Assembly: GCA_947454105.1 (NCBI GenBank)
Contig: CANGIP010000007.1
Span: 59,663 to 123,662 of the forward strand
DNA: 64,000 bases
Direction of reading: 5' to 3'
DNA from: Actinomycetota bacterium
GTDB lineage: Bacteria; Actinomycetota; Acidimicrobiia; Acidimicrobiales; Ilumatobacteraceae
The first letter of the stretch is position 1. Each line of letters begins with the position of its first letter. The translations under genes and the position numbers were made by a program. Below are positions 34,283 to 44,751 of this stretch, piece after piece. The notes under the pieces were generated by a model that worked only from the letters and a program-made list of their open reading frames with translations, did not search any database and was not told the origin of the DNA.

Positions 34283-35149
34283 ATGGAAGTCGCCGATGTC
34301 TTGATGTGGGAAGGATTGTCAGCACCGCTGCGCCGCCCCGTCATGGTTTTGGCGCTCACCGGTTGGTTTGATGCCGCTGGAGTTGCAACTGCGGCGATTG
34401 AACATCTGATTCAACACAACGCCGCCGAGGTAGTCGCGTCGATTGATAGCGACCCATTTTACGACTTCACACAAATTCGGCCCGAAATTCGCCTTGACGA
34501 AGACGACGAGCGAGTTATTGAGTGGCCCACCAACGAAATCATTGCGCTGCGTTTTCCCGAGTTCTCACGTGACATCGTCGTGATGTCTGGTGTTGAGCCC
34601 CATATTCGTTGGCACACCTTTGTACGTTGCGTCGTCGCCGCATATTCGCGCCTTGGGTGCGAAGCAATCGTGACGGTTGGTGCATCGGCCGACACGGTCC
34701 CACATACACGTACGCCCTTTGTAGTTGGCAGCACGGTCGACCCGCAGTTGGCGCGCACGCTCGGATTGTCGCGACCGTCGTATCAAGGAATCACTGGTGT
34801 CGTTGGTGTGATGCAGACCGAATTTGAACGTGAAGAGTTGCCGGCGATTTCACTACGAGTTGGCGTCCCCCACTATTTGGGCAATGCCGAACATCCACAA
34901 GCATCAGCAGCGTTGTTGCGCCAACTCGAGCATGTGCTGGGCGTACCAACACGACACGGTGAATTAGAAGAAGAGATGGAACGCTGGCGATCACTTCACG
35001 ATGACGCGGTCTCTGAAGACGATCGAGCTTTGCGTTACGTGCAGATGCTTGAGCTTGAGTTTGATCGGCGAGCTGAAGAACTCATTCCTTCCGGCGACGA
35101 CTTAGCGGCCGAGTTCCAGAAGTTCCTCGACGACAACCGCCCCGACTAA
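34283..35149 (+). CDS. PAC2-family protein
   Basis: 288 residues. RRPVMVLALTGWFDAAGVAT near the N-terminus, MSGVEPHIRWHTFV, and TVGASADTVPHTR match the PAC2 (proteasome assembly chaperone 2) family common in actinobacteria, whose bacterial role is not clearly defined. The C-terminal part (LEHVLGVPTRHGELEEEME) is charged and helical. It starts 10 nt after serC, so the two are probably one transcript. Whether it acts on the bacterial proteasome is inference; no proteasome genes are in this window. Confidence 0.82.
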   Translation: MEVADVLMWEGLSAPLRRPVMVLALTGWFDAAGVATAAIEHLIQHNAAEVVASIDSDPFYDFTQIRPEIRLDEDDERVIEWPTNEIIALRFPEFSRDIVVMSGVEPHIRWHTFVRCVVAAYSRLGCEAIVTVGASADTVPHTRTPFVVGSTVDPQLARTLGLSRPSYQGITGVVGVMQTEFEREELPAISLRVGVPHYLGNAEHPQASAALLRQLEHVLGVPTRHGELEEEMERWRSLHDDAVSEDDRALRYVQMLELEFDRRAEELIPSGDDLAAEFQKFLDDNRPD

Positions 35150-35160
35150 CTCCATACCCA

Positions 35161-35220
35161 TTTCCGCCACTTTGGAATATGCCTGCCGCTAGGCGGCAAT
35201 TACATTCCAAAGTGGGGAAA
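35161..35220. terminator. Bidirectional hairpin between PAC2 and metY (repeat copy A)
   Basis: Arms CCACTTTGGAAT/ATTCCAAAGTGG (12 bp) with an inner TGCCGC/GCGGCA stem, plus outer TTTCC/GGAAA. It separates two convergent genes. The same stem recurs at 45132-45184, so it is a dispersed element. Confidence 0.8.
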
Positions 35221-35238
35221 AAGCGACGGTGAGATGGG

Positions 35239-36552
35239 TTATTTGGCGGCGGCGAATCCGGCTTCGAGGTCGGCCAAGATGTCCTTGATCGACTCAAGAC
35301 CCACGCTCAAACGCACGAGACCCGGGTTCACACCAGAAGCAACCTGCTCTTCAGCAGTCAACTGGCTGTGCGTCGTTGTTGACGGCTGGATCACCAAGCT
35401 GCGCACGTCACCAATGTTGGCAACATGGCTGTGCAATTGCAGACCGGCCACAAACTTTTCGCCAGCTTCACGTCCACCCTTGATGTTGAACGCCAAAACT
35501 GAACCGTAGCCACGGCCACCGAAGTACTTCTTGGCCCGGTCATGCCATGGGCTGCTTGTTAAGCCGGCGTAGTTGACACTTTCAACTTGCGGGTGCTTGT
35601 CAAGGAACTCCGCAACCGCGTGAGCATTGCTCCAGTGACGCTCCATACGCAGCGACAAAGTTTCGAGACCCTGCAACAACAAGAACGCATTGAACGGCGA
35701 TACAGCCATACCGAGGTCACGTAGCAACTGCACACGAGCCTTCAAGATGTACGAGCCAGCACCAAGTGCGGGCCAGTACGCCAAGCCGTGGTAGCTGGGG
35801 TCGGGCTCGGTGAAATTCGGGAAACGGCCCGAAGCTGAGAAGTCAAACTTTCCACCATCGGTGATTGAACCGGCAACTGAAGTTCCGTGTCCACCAACAA
35901 ACTTGGTAAGTGACTGCACAACGATGTCGGCGCCCCACTCGAGCGGACGAATTCCGTAAGCGGTCGGGACAGTGTTGTCGACAATCAACGGAACTCCAGC
36001 TTCGTGCGCAACCTTTGAAACGCCTTCGATGTCGAACACGTCGTTACGTGGGTTAGCCAACACTTCACCGTAGAACGCCTTGGTGTTCGGACGAACAGCG
36101 GCCTTCCACTGTGCAAGATCGTGCGGATCGTCAACGAACGAAACGGCAATGCCCATCTTGGGAAGTGTGTAGTGCAACAAGTTGTACGTTCCGCCGTACA
36201 ACGACGGTGAAGCAACGATGTGATCGCCAGCTTCAGCAAGGGTAAGAATCGCCAATGTTTCGGCGGCTTGACCCGAACTCACAACCAACGTTCCTGGCAA
36301 ACCGATCGCGGTTGTCACGCCACCTTCAAGTGAGTTCACGCGTGACTCAACAGCCAACTGCGTGGGGTTCATAATGCGCGTGTAGATGTTTCCCACTTCA
36401 GCAAGGGCAAAAAGATTGGCCGCATGCTGTGCGTCACGGAATTCGTAACTGGTGGTCTGGTAAATCGGAACGGCACGAGCGCCGGTCGTCGGATCGGGTT
36501 CTCCACCGATGTGAATCTGACGGGTTTCAAAACCCCACTCTGCTGCTGACAT
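35239..36552 (-). CDS. metY: O-acetylhomoserine/O-acetylserine sulfhydrylase
   Basis: 437 residues of the Cys/Met-metabolism PLP family: AVPIYQTTSYEFRDAQHAAN, ARIMNPTQ-like region (YTRIMNPTQLAVESRVNSLE), GGTYNLLHYTLPKMGI, PLP lysine QSLTKFVGGHG, and QGLETLSLRMERH. The length is MetY-like rather than MetB-like. It makes homocysteine from O-acetylhomoserine and sulfide. The start is an ATG 8 nt after AGGAGGG, a strong ribosome-binding site buried in a hairpin. It reads leftwards after ilvC. Confidence 0.92.
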   Translation of the reverse strand: MSAAEWGFETRQIHIGGEPDPTTGARAVPIYQTTSYEFRDAQHAANLFALAEVGNIYTRIMNPTQLAVESRVNSLEGGVTTAIGLPGTLVVSSGQAAETLAILTLAEAGDHIVASPSLYGGTYNLLHYTLPKMGIAVSFVDDPHDLAQWKAAVRPNTKAFYGEVLANPRNDVFDIEGVSKVAHEAGVPLIVDNTVPTAYGIRPLEWGADIVVQSLTKFVGGHGTSVAGSITDGGKFDFSASGRFPNFTEPDPSYHGLAYWPALGAGSYILKARVQLLRDLGMAVSPFNAFLLLQGLETLSLRMERHWSNAHAVAEFLDKHPQVESVNYAGLTSSPWHDRAKKYFGGRGYGSVLAFNIKGGREAGEKFVAGLQLHSHVANIGDVRSLVIQPSTTTHSQLTAEEQVASGVNPGLVRLSVGLESIKDILADLEAGFAAAK

Positions 36553-36555
36553 AGT

Positions 36556-36589
36556 CGTGCCCTCCTGGTTAGTAACTCAGGAGGGCACG
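36556..36589 (-). promoter_or_regulatory. 12-bp hairpin hiding the metY ribosome-binding site
   Basis: Perfect arms CGTGCCCTCCTG and CAGGAGGGCACG with a 10-nt loop; the AGGAGGG Shine-Dalgarno is wholly within the 3' arm and the ATG begins 3 nt after it. No recognised aptamer is seen upstream (36590-36646). Confidence 0.8.
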
Positions 36590-36646
36590 CTAACGGTCAA
36601 TTCCCGACCTAACAAGTCGGAATTAGATTTTTACTAAATTTTTGGC

Positions 36647-37678
<1,032 letters not shown>

Positions 37679-38230
37679 TCAACTTGCCTTTCCATTTTTG
37701 TGAGGACGCGTACGCGCCTCTTTGTCGAGTTTCGGAAGCGCCACACGGCCGGTCCGTTGAAGTTCAACAATCCCGTAACCACGAAGAAGTTCCTCGAAGT
37801 CATCAAGTTTGTCGGGACTTCCCTCCAAAGACACCGTTATGGCCTCAGTTCCTACAGCCAAAATTTTGCCTTCGAAGATATTTGCCAGTTCAACGACCTG
37901 CCCGCGGTCCTCTGAGGCCACCCGAACGGTAGCCATCATGAGTTCACGCTCCACCGAGCGGCGGGGGTCGAGTTCGCTGATTTTGACGACGTCGATGAGC
38001 TTGAATAGTTGCTTCACAATCTGCTCAAGTGGGGCTGACTCGACGTCGACGACGATCGTGATCCGCGAAAAGTCGGGATCTTCGGTCGGGGCGACGGCCA
38101 AGCTAAAGATGTTGTAGCCGCGTCGAGCGAACAAGCTAGAAACACGAGCCAAGACTCCGGCGCGGTTTTGCACAAGCACCGACAAGATGTGATGCGACGG
38201 CATTGATGTTGTGTTCGGTGTCATGCTCAT
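37679..38230 (-). CDS. ilvN: Acetolactate synthase small (regulatory) subunit
   Basis: 183 residues. ACT domain at residues about 13-88 starting [20 protein letters not shown] then [20 protein letters not shown], and a second IlvN C-terminal domain. It binds valine and controls IlvB. It overlaps ilvB by 4 bp and ilvC follows, giving the standard ilvBNC order. Confidence 0.95.
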   Translation of the reverse strand: MSMTPNTTSMPSHHILSVLVQNRAGVLARVSSLFARRGYNIFSLAVAPTEDPDFSRITIVVDVESAPLEQIVKQLFKLIDVVKISELDPRRSVERELMMATVRVASEDRGQVVELANIFEGKILAVGTEAITVSLEGSPDKLDDFEELLRGYGIVELQRTGRVALPKLDKEARTRPHKNGKAS

Positions 38231-39981
38231 CGCAAGAACTCCCTTCGATCATTTTGATTCGGGTGCAAGAGAACATCGTCGTTGCCAAAGCCTGCGGGGA
38301 CCATCGGGAAAACTTTTTCGCCGGCGTCAACACGGAACTCAACAACAACTGAACGATCATTGATGCTGTTTGCTAACGCAATAGCAGGTTCAACTTCTTC
38401 AGGGCTCTCAACGCGAATGCCAACGCAACCCATCGCTTCTGCCCACTTCACAAAGTCGGGAAGTTCTGGCGACAAGTACACCTCGCTATAACGCTCGTCG
38501 TAGAACATTTCTTGCCACTGACGAACCATGCCGAGATACGAGTTATTCAAAACGGCGACCTTGATCGGAATTCGTTCGACGCTTGCAGTCACGAGTTCTT
38601 GTGCAGTCATTTGGAAACAACCGTCACCGTCAACCGCCCACACTGTGCGATCGGGGCGTGCCACCTTGGCACCAATAGCTGCCGGAATGGAGAAGCCCAT
38701 TGTTCCGAGACCACCAGAGTTGACCCAGGTGTACGGCTCTTCAAATTTCCAGAACTGCGATGAGAACATTTGGTGCTGACCAACGCCGGAACACAAGATG
38801 GTTCCAGCAGGAGCCAATTCATGCAGTTTTTCCAAGCAAAACTGCGGTTTCAAAGCTTCGCCTGGTTCGTTCGGCGAGTAGTACATCGGGAACTGTTCTT
38901 GCCATCCGCTGACGCGACTCTTCCATGCTGAAATGTCCGCTTGGACTTCGCCATTAGCCAACATCTCTTTGATGGTCTTGACAAGTTCTTCAATCACGAG
39001 ACGGCAGTCGCCAACGATCGGAACATCGGGACGGCGAACCTTGCCTTGTTCGGCTGGGTCGATGTCAACGTGAATGATCTTGGCATCAGGAGCAAATGTG
39101 CTGACCTTGCCAGTGATGCGGTCGTCGAAACGTGCACCGAGGTTGATCAACAGATCGCTCTTTTGCATTGCAGTGATTGCAGTTGCGTTGCCGTGCATAC
39201 CTGGCATACCAAGACACAACGGGTGACTGTCGGGGAATGCACCGCGAGCCATCAACGTCGTCACGACTGGAGTGTTAATGAGTTCTGCGAGCTCGCGCAA
39301 AGTATCTGCTGCACGTGCCTTCAACACGCCACCACCGACATAGAGAACGGGTTGCTTCGAATCAAGAATCAAGCGCGCTGCTTCTTTGATCATGCGCGAA
39401 TGACCCTTGGTATTAGGCCTGTAGCCGGGAAGACTTTCAAGAACTTCCTCATCGGTTGGCCAATGCCATGTCATCATGTTTTGCAGACAGTCCTTCGGGA
39501 CGTCAATCAAAACGGGACCAGGACGACCAGTCGTAGCGATATGGAAAGCCTGACGAACGATCAACGGAATCTCGTCCGCTGACATGACGAGTTCGTTGTG
39601 CTTGGTGACGCTGCGCGTAATACCAACTGTGTCGCACTCTTGGAACGCGTCGGTTCCAATGGCCGATGTCGGAACCTGACCCGTGATACAGATCATCGGA
39701 ATTGAGTCCATGTATGCGTCACACAATGGGGTCACCATGTTGGTGGCGGCAGGACCAGAAGTCACCAAAGCGACGCCGGGACGACCAGTCACGTGGGCAT
39801 AGCCCTCAGCCATGTGCCCAGCGCCCTGTTCGTGGCGTACGAGGATGTGGCGAATATGGCTGTCGAGCAGCGGGTCGTAGGCCGGCAGAATGCATCCACC
39901 CGGCAAACCAAAGATGGTGTCAACGTTTTCAAGCTCGAGAGCCCGAATCAGCGCTTGAGCACCAGTGATCTGTTCTGTCAT
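38227..39981 (-). CDS. ilvB: Acetolactate synthase large subunit
   Basis: 584 residues, TPP-dependent. [20 protein letters not shown] with the [12 protein letters not shown] catalytic Glu, [13 protein letters not shown], and the TPP motif [17 protein letters not shown] plus [14 protein letters not shown]. It catalyses the first common step of branched-chain amino-acid synthesis. It is preceded by an attenuator and leader peptide (40012-40144). Confidence 0.96.
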   Translation of the reverse strand: MTEQITGAQALIRALELENVDTIFGLPGGCILPAYDPLLDSHIRHILVRHEQGAGHMAEGYAHVTGRPGVALVTSGPAATNMVTPLCDAYMDSIPMICITGQVPTSAIGTDAFQECDTVGITRSVTKHNELVMSADEIPLIVRQAFHIATTGRPGPVLIDVPKDCLQNMMTWHWPTDEEVLESLPGYRPNTKGHSRMIKEAARLILDSKQPVLYVGGGVLKARAADTLRELAELINTPVVTTLMARGAFPDSHPLCLGMPGMHGNATAITAMQKSDLLINLGARFDDRITGKVSTFAPDAKIIHVDIDPAEQGKVRRPDVPIVGDCRLVIEELVKTIKEMLANGEVQADISAWKSRVSGWQEQFPMYYSPNEPGEALKPQFCLEKLHELAPAGTILCSGVGQHQMFSSQFWKFEEPYTWVNSGGLGTMGFSIPAAIGAKVARPDRTVWAVDGDGCFQMTAQELVTASVERIPIKVAVLNNSYLGMVRQWQEMFYDERYSEVYLSPELPDFVKWAEAMGCVGIRVESPEEVEPAIALANSINDRSVVVEFRVDAGEKVFPMVPAGFGNDDVLLHPNQNDRREFLR

Positions 39982-40011
39982 GTCGGTTCCTATGTCTTGT
40001 AGGTTCGAGTC

Positions 40012-40075
40012 CCGAAAACGAAATGGCCCCCCATCTGGGAGGCCGTGCGACGCATTCGAGTGATCGAATGCGTCA
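40012..40075 (-). terminator. ilvB attenuator: anti-terminator-type hairpin and terminator
   Basis: On the minus strand, right after the leader stop codon, an 11-bp perfect hairpin (40074-40064 with 40059-40049) is followed by a GC-rich hairpin (GGCC..GGCC, 40044-40025) and a U-rich run TTTCGTTTT. This is the layout of a transcription attenuator ahead of ilvBNC. Confidence 0.75.
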
Positions 40076-40144
40076 GATAATTACTACTACGAGCGCGAAC
40101 GAGGCAGCTAGGACCGAGGTCTTAGGAGTCAAGTTGGCGTTCAT
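40073..40144 (-). CDS. ilvB leader peptide
   Basis: A 23-codon frame on the minus strand (ATG at 40144, TGA at 40073-40075) whose last codons before the stop are Leu-Val-Val-Val-Ile-Ile. It starts [12 protein letters not shown] run of branched-chain codons just before an attenuator is the signature of ilv leader peptides: stalling when charged Leu, Val or Ile tRNA is short lets transcription continue. It is too short for usual gene callers. No strong SD sequence is seen. Confidence 0.75.
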   Translation of the reverse strand: MNANLTPKTSVLAASFALVVVII

Positions 40145-40221
40145 TGATGTCAAGTGTGCCATCTCGGCCCCAATAACGACAACCTAATGGTGTCAAATTC
40201 TCGATTTACGACAAGAATCAA

Positions 40222-40265
40222 CGTCAGACGGGGAACGCCCTACTCACGTCAGACGGGGAACGCCC
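40222..40265. repeat. 19-bp direct repeat, period 25, at the folD 3' end
   Basis: CGTCAGACGGGGAACGCCC occurs at 40222-40240 and 40247-40265. The second copy includes the folD stop codon region; the first is a tandem duplicate of it just outside the gene. Confidence 0.85.
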
Positions 40266-41148
40266 CCTGTAGCCGAGCGGCCGACAAGGTGTTCTCGAGC
40301 AGGCATGCAATCGTCATCGGTCCGGTACCCCCAGGCATTGGCGTAATTGCCCCAGCCACGGCCTGCACGGCGTCAAAGTCGACGTCTCCAACGATTCCAG
40401 CTTCTGTACGCGAAATGCCCACATCAATGACTGCCGCGCCGGGCTTGATATGAGCCGCGGTTATCAGATGCGCCTGTCCCACCGCCCCAACGACAATGTC
40501 GGCGTTGCGACATACATCGATGAGATCGGCAGTGCGACTGTGGGCAATGGTCACAGTCGCATCGATTCCTTTACGAGCCAACAACAACGACAACGGCAAT
40601 CCCACCAAAGTTGACCGACCGATAACGACTGCACGTTTACCACTTGTCGCCACGCCGTATCGCTCTAAGAGACGAATGACGCCAAGCGGGGTACATCCAA
40701 CGAGACCAGGTAAACCACGAACAAGGCGGCCCATTGATTGAGAAGTCAAGCCGTCGACATCTTTGTCCGCCGGAATGAGCGACAAAACCTTTTCTTCGTC
40801 ATAGCCACTTGGCAACGGACTTTGCACCAAAATCCCGTGCACGCTGGGATCTTGAGCCAACCGCCCAACAACATCTTCCACCTGCGCCTGGCCCGCATCG
40901 GCTGGCAAAATCTCATTACGACTCTGCATTCCGGCTTTCCCCGCCTGGACATGCTTATTGCGCACGTAACGCTGGCTTGGAGCATCGTCTCCGACCAAAA
41001 CTGTCGCCAGACATACCGGCGGTGACCCTGCAGTAGCAATCGTCGTGGCCAATGTGGCGACGATTTCGTCGCGCAACCGATTGCCATCCATCAGGATTGC
41101 CCCGCCTGGCGTGCGCTCGTTAGCGCCCGAGTTCAGGAGATCATTCAT
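40249..41148 (-). CDS. folD: Bifunctional methylenetetrahydrofolate dehydrogenase/cyclohydrolase
   Basis: 299 residues. Motifs YVRNK (catalytic Tyr and Lys), KDVDGL, GRSTLVGLPLSLLL and PGGTGPMT match FolD, which interconverts methylene- and formyl-THF with NADP. The frame opens at 41157; a TAGCAT box 7 nt before the internal ATG at 41148 supports that start. About 20 residues before the usual MDGNRLRDE N-terminus remain, which is a little long. It is divergent from ino1. Confidence 0.93.
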   Translation of the reverse strand: MNDLLNSGANERTPGGAILMDGNRLRDEIVATLATTIATAGSPPVCLATVLVGDDAPSQRYVRNKHVQAGKAGMQSRNEILPADAGQAQVEDVVGRLAQDPSVHGILVQSPLPSGYDEEKVLSLIPADKDVDGLTSQSMGRLVRGLPGLVGCTPLGVIRLLERYGVATSGKRAVVIGRSTLVGLPLSLLLARKGIDATVTIAHSRTADLIDVCRNADIVVGAVGQAHLITAAHIKPGAAVIDVGISRTEAGIVGDVDFDAVQAVAGAITPMPGGTGPMTIACLLENTLSAARLQGAFPV

Positions 41149-41155
41149 AGAAGTC

Positions 41156-41161
41156 ATGCTA
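41156..41161 (-). promoter_or_regulatory. -10 box TAGCAT of folD
   Basis: TAGCAT, 7 nt, ATG at 41148. It overlaps the 41157 ATG, which argues against that longer start. Confidence 0.45.
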
Positions 41162-41179
41162 GGTCACGTCATGACCGCC

Positions 41180-41185
41180 TAGCCT
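41180..41185 (+). promoter_or_regulatory. -10 box TAGCCT of ino1
   Basis: TAGCCT, 6 nt, ATG at 41192. Confidence 0.5.
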
Positions 41186-41191
41186 GATGGA

Positions 41192-42520
41192 ATGTCTACT
41201 CCTCCGTCCCCCATTATTGCTCCGGCTACCGGTCGCCTCGGCGTCCTTACGGTTGGTCTTGGCGCAGTGGCTTCAACACTTATTGCTGGCGTCGAGCTCA
41301 CCAAGCGTGGCCTCGGATCGCCGATCGGTTCGCTCACACAGATGGGCACCATTCGCCTCGGCAAGCGCACCGAAGATCGTTCACCTCTCATCAAAGACTT
41401 CGTTCCGCTCGCGACGCTCGATGACATCGTGTGGGGAGCATGGGATGTGTACCCCGACGACGCATACGTTTCGGCAAGTCGTGCCGGTGTCCTCGAAAGC
41501 GGAAAGCACATCGAGGCAATCAGTGACGTATTGCGCGATATTCGCCCGATGCAAGCCGCATTTGAACGCAAGTATGCACGCAACCTTGAAGGCGAGCACA
41601 TCAAGCCCATCAGCACCAAGCGCGGCATGCTCAATGCGATTCGCGAAGACATCAATCGCTTCAAAGAAGAGAAGCAAGTTGATCGCGTTGTGATGATCTG
41701 GTGTGCAAGCACCGAAATCTTTATCGAGCCAGGCCCGGCCCACATGAATATCGAATCATTTGAGAAAGCCATTGACGCAAACGACGAAACTGTTTCGCCA
41801 TGTCAGTTATATGCCTATGCCGCTTTGCTTGAAGGCGTTCCGTTCAACAACGGTGCACCTAACTTGGCTGTTGATGCACCGGCCTTACGTCAGTTCGCAA
41901 CCGAAAAGAACATTCCGATTTCTGGCAAAGACTTCAAGACCGGCCAGACACTTATGAAGACGGTTTTGGCACCAATGCTCAAAGCTCGCATGCTCGGTTT
42001 GTCCGGCTGGTATAGCACCAACATTCTTGGTAACCGTGACGGCGAAGTGCTTGATGCACCTGAAAACTTCAAGACCAAAGAAGAATCAAAGCTTGGAGTA
42101 CTCGAAGACATTTTGCAGCCCGCGAAGTACCCCGAGCTGTACGGCAATGTCTTCCACAAAGTTTCGATCAACTACTACCCTCCCCGTGGCGATGCCAAAG
42201 AGGGTTGGGACAACATTGACATCACCGGCTGGTTGGGTTACCCCATGCAGATCAAAGTCAACTTCTTGTGTCGCGACTCGATCCTTGCTGCACCGCTCGC
42301 ACTTGACCTCATCTTGTTGAGCGACCTCGCACAGCGCGCTGGTATGGGCGGCATTCAAGAGTGGCTGAGCTTCTACTACAAGAGCCCGCAGGTTGCACCT
42401 GGTCTCTACCCCGAGCACGACTTGTTCATTCAGCTCACTAAGTTGAAGAACACGTTGCGTTGGATGATGGGCGAAGACGTCATCACCCATCTCGGCCGCG
42501 AGTACTACGAAGAAATTTGA
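41192..42520 (+). CDS. ino1: Inositol-3-phosphate synthase (long, eukaryote-like form)
   Basis: 442 residues. NAD-dependent conversion of glucose 6-phosphate to inositol 3-phosphate, feeding inositol lipids and mycothiol. The N-terminal NAD fold has LGVLTVGLGAVASTLIAGVE; SGKDFKTGQTLMKTVLAPML is the catalytic-lysine region; LGNRDGEVLDAPENFKTKEE and NFLCRDSILAAPLALDLILL follow. It is closer by eye to the about 440-residue eukaryotic and Bacteroidetes enzymes than to the about 365-residue mycobacterial Ino1. The -10 box TAGCCT lies 6 nt before the ATG. It is followed 7 nt later by a molybdoenzyme gene. Confidence 0.9.
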   Translation: MSTPPSPIIAPATGRLGVLTVGLGAVASTLIAGVELTKRGLGSPIGSLTQMGTIRLGKRTEDRSPLIKDFVPLATLDDIVWGAWDVYPDDAYVSASRAGVLESGKHIEAISDVLRDIRPMQAAFERKYARNLEGEHIKPISTKRGMLNAIREDINRFKEEKQVDRVVMIWCASTEIFIEPGPAHMNIESFEKAIDANDETVSPCQLYAYAALLEGVPFNNGAPNLAVDAPALRQFATEKNIPISGKDFKTGQTLMKTVLAPMLKARMLGLSGWYSTNILGNRDGEVLDAPENFKTKEESKLGVLEDILQPAKYPELYGNVFHKVSINYYPPRGDAKEGWDNIDITGWLGYPMQIKVNFLCRDSILAAPLALDLILLSDLAQRAGMGGIQEWLSFYYKSPQVAPGLYPEHDLFIQLTKLKNTLRWMMGEDVITHLGREYYEEI

Positions 42521-42527
42521 TTCTCCA

Positions 42528-44747
42528 GTGGCGCGTCGCCTCTGGAACCCAAAATCTTGGGTGAGCCTGTCGCCAAACGGCATCGGCCATACCAAGCCCA
42601 ATCATCTCGGTGAGATGGCGCGCGTCGCCGTGAATGTGCGACGCACTCCAAAGCGGGCATGGAAGATACTGAATGAAGGCGTCTGCGATGGTTGCGCGCT
42701 CGGCGTTGCCGGATTACACGACTGGACTCTTGACGGAATCCATTTGTGTACCACTCGGTTGAAGTTGCTTGAAGTGAATTGCGCTCCAGCTTTTGACCAT
42801 TCGGTGCTGAGTAATATTTCGTGGCTGCGCAATCGAACCAGTACCGAACTTCGTGAGATGGGACGACTTGCCTACCCCATGCGTCGACGTCGTGGCGACA
42901 AAGGATTTACCCGCATTTCTTGGGATGATGCCCTCGACGCAGTCGGTCTGAGTATTCGTGCTGCTGGTGGAGATCGCACCGCGATTTATCTCACGAGCCG
43001 AGGACTCACCAACGAGTCGTACTACGTTGCGGGAAAAGCTGCTCGCGCAATGGGTGTTGCCAATATCGATTCGGCTGCACGAACGTGTCATGCACCTTCA
43101 ACAATCGGTTTGAAATCAACAATCGGGGTTGCTGCAAGTACGTGCAGCTTGCAAGACGTTCTTGAAACCGAAGTCATCATTTTGTGGGGCGCCAATGTTG
43201 CCAACAATCAGCCGGTCTTCACGAAGTATCTCTATGAGGCCAAAAAGAATGGCGCCAAAGTTGTTGTGATCAACCCTTATTTAGAACCTGGGCTAGAAAA
43301 TTACTGGGTTCCTTCTAAGCCTGAATCTTTTTTGTTTGGTACGAAATTATGCGACTTGCACATTCCCGTTCGTCCCGAGGGCGATGTCGCTCTTGCCAAT
43401 GCTCTACTGAAAGTCTTACTTGAACGTGATGCAATTGACCATGAGTTTGTAGAGCGACACACTTCTGGATGGACCGAACTTACTCAGCATCTAGCAACGC
43501 TTGATGACAATGAACTTCTGGTCGATGCCGGCATCGAACATGCAACGCTGAATGCACTCGCCGACCTTTACGCGACTTCAAAGAGCGCTGTCTTGATTTG
43601 GAGTATGGGTATTACCCAACATCGTTACGGAGTCGAAGGCGTACAAGCAATTGTGAATGTCGCTCTTGCTCGCGGAAATATCGGACGCAACGGTGCAGGA
43701 CTCATGCCAATTCGCGGACACTCTGGCGTGCAGGGCGGTGCTGAAATGGGGGCGTACTCCACTGCCTTCCCAGGTGGTGTGACGGTCTCTGCCGAATCAG
43801 CCCGCGAACTTTCGGACCTCTGGGGATTTGAAGTTCCGTCTACACCCGGAATCACTGCCCCCGAAATGGTTCTTGCGGCCGAACGCGATGAACTTGATGT
43901 CCTCTTTTTGGATGGTTCGAATTTCCTAGATGTCATGCCCGATCCAAAACGAGTAGAGGCCGCACTTGCTCGGGTACCTTTGCGGGTTCATCAAGACATC
44001 GTGCTCACGTCGCAAATGTTCATTGATGGCGATGACGTCATTTTGTTACCAGCCGCGACTCGTTACGAACAAGAAGGTGGCGGCACTAGCACCACAACCG
44101 AACGTCAAATCGCGTTTAGCCCCGAGATTGTTTCCGCTCCAGGAGAAGCACGCAGTGAATGGCGCATCTTCTCAGACATCGCGGCGCGCATGAACCCCGC
44201 GCTTGAACCACATTTCTCATGGGCCGACAACAAGGCATTGAGAACAGAGATCGCACATGTCGTTCCCATGTATGCCGGAATTGAAAACCTGTCAAAGACT
44301 CATGATGCTGTTCAATACGGCGGCAGACATTTATGCGAAGGCGGAGAGTTTCCGCTACCCGATGGTCGAGCACGATTCACCAATCTCACTGTCTCTCCCC
44401 CGAGAATCCCAGATGGATCATTTTTCTTGTCGACACGACGGGGAAAACAATTCAATTCAATGATCTTCAACGAAATTGATCCGTTGACGGGAGCGACTCG
44501 CGATGCGGTGTACATCGATGCCCGAGATGCAGAGGCCTTGAAAGTCGTTGAAGGCGACCGAGTTGTTTTGCGAAGTGTTGTGGGTTCGATGAGCGCGAAA
44601 GTAAAGATCGTTGCCTTGCCCTCGCGATCGGTACAGGTGCACTGGCCCGAGGGCAATGTGTTGATTGATGCTGGCATCAACGAAGATGCAAGTCGCATTC
44701 CGGATTACAACGCAGTCGTAACAATCGAAAAAATCAAAAAAGGGTGA
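42528..44747 (+). CDS. YdeP-type molybdopterin oxidoreductase (FdhF/YdeP family)
   Basis: 739 residues. GVCDGCALGVAGLHDWTLDG near residue 51 is the distinctive N-terminus of the FdhF/YdeP family, and AARTCHAPSTIGLKSTIGVA (about 185) places a Cys where SeCys binds Mo in formate dehydrogenase H. MPT-binding stretches GITQHRYGVEGVQAIVNVAL, GNIGRNGAGLMPIRGHSGVQ and the C-terminal NEIDPLTGATRDAVYIDARD are present. The classical N-terminal 4Fe-4S cysteine set is not clear. The substrate is unknown; formate is an analogy only. The start is GTG 7 nt after ino1. DUF3054 follows in the same operon. The cofactor would come from moaC-moaA-moeA. Confidence 0.85.
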   Translation: MARRLWNPKSWVSLSPNGIGHTKPNHLGEMARVAVNVRRTPKRAWKILNEGVCDGCALGVAGLHDWTLDGIHLCTTRLKLLEVNCAPAFDHSVLSNISWLRNRTSTELREMGRLAYPMRRRRGDKGFTRISWDDALDAVGLSIRAAGGDRTAIYLTSRGLTNESYYVAGKAARAMGVANIDSAARTCHAPSTIGLKSTIGVAASTCSLQDVLETEVIILWGANVANNQPVFTKYLYEAKKNGAKVVVINPYLEPGLENYWVPSKPESFLFGTKLCDLHIPVRPEGDVALANALLKVLLERDAIDHEFVERHTSGWTELTQHLATLDDNELLVDAGIEHATLNALADLYATSKSAVLIWSMGITQHRYGVEGVQAIVNVALARGNIGRNGAGLMPIRGHSGVQGGAEMGAYSTAFPGGVTVSAESARELSDLWGFEVPSTPGITAPEMVLAAERDELDVLFLDGSNFLDVMPDPKRVEAALARVPLRVHQDIVLTSQMFIDGDDVILLPAATRYEQEGGGTSTTTERQIAFSPEIVSAPGEARSEWRIFSDIAARMNPALEPHFSWADNKALRTEIAHVVPMYAGIENLSKTHDAVQYGGRHLCEGGEFPLPDGRARFTNLTVSPPRIPDGSFFLSTRRGKQFNSMIFNEIDPLTGATRDAVYIDARDAEALKVVEGDRVVLRSVVGSMSAKVKIVALPSRSVQVHWPEGNVLIDAGINEDASRIPDYNAVVTIEKIKKG

Positions 44748-44751
44748 TGTC

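Noticed and set aside
39996..40016. T-arm-like sequence GGTTCGAGTCCC before ilvB
   Set aside because: The flanking bases do not form a five-pair stem, and no D-arm or anticodon arm is present; it belongs to the attenuator region.
41179..41772. 197-residue open frame on the minus strand
   Set aside because: Antisense to ino1, which shows clear conservation on the plus strand.
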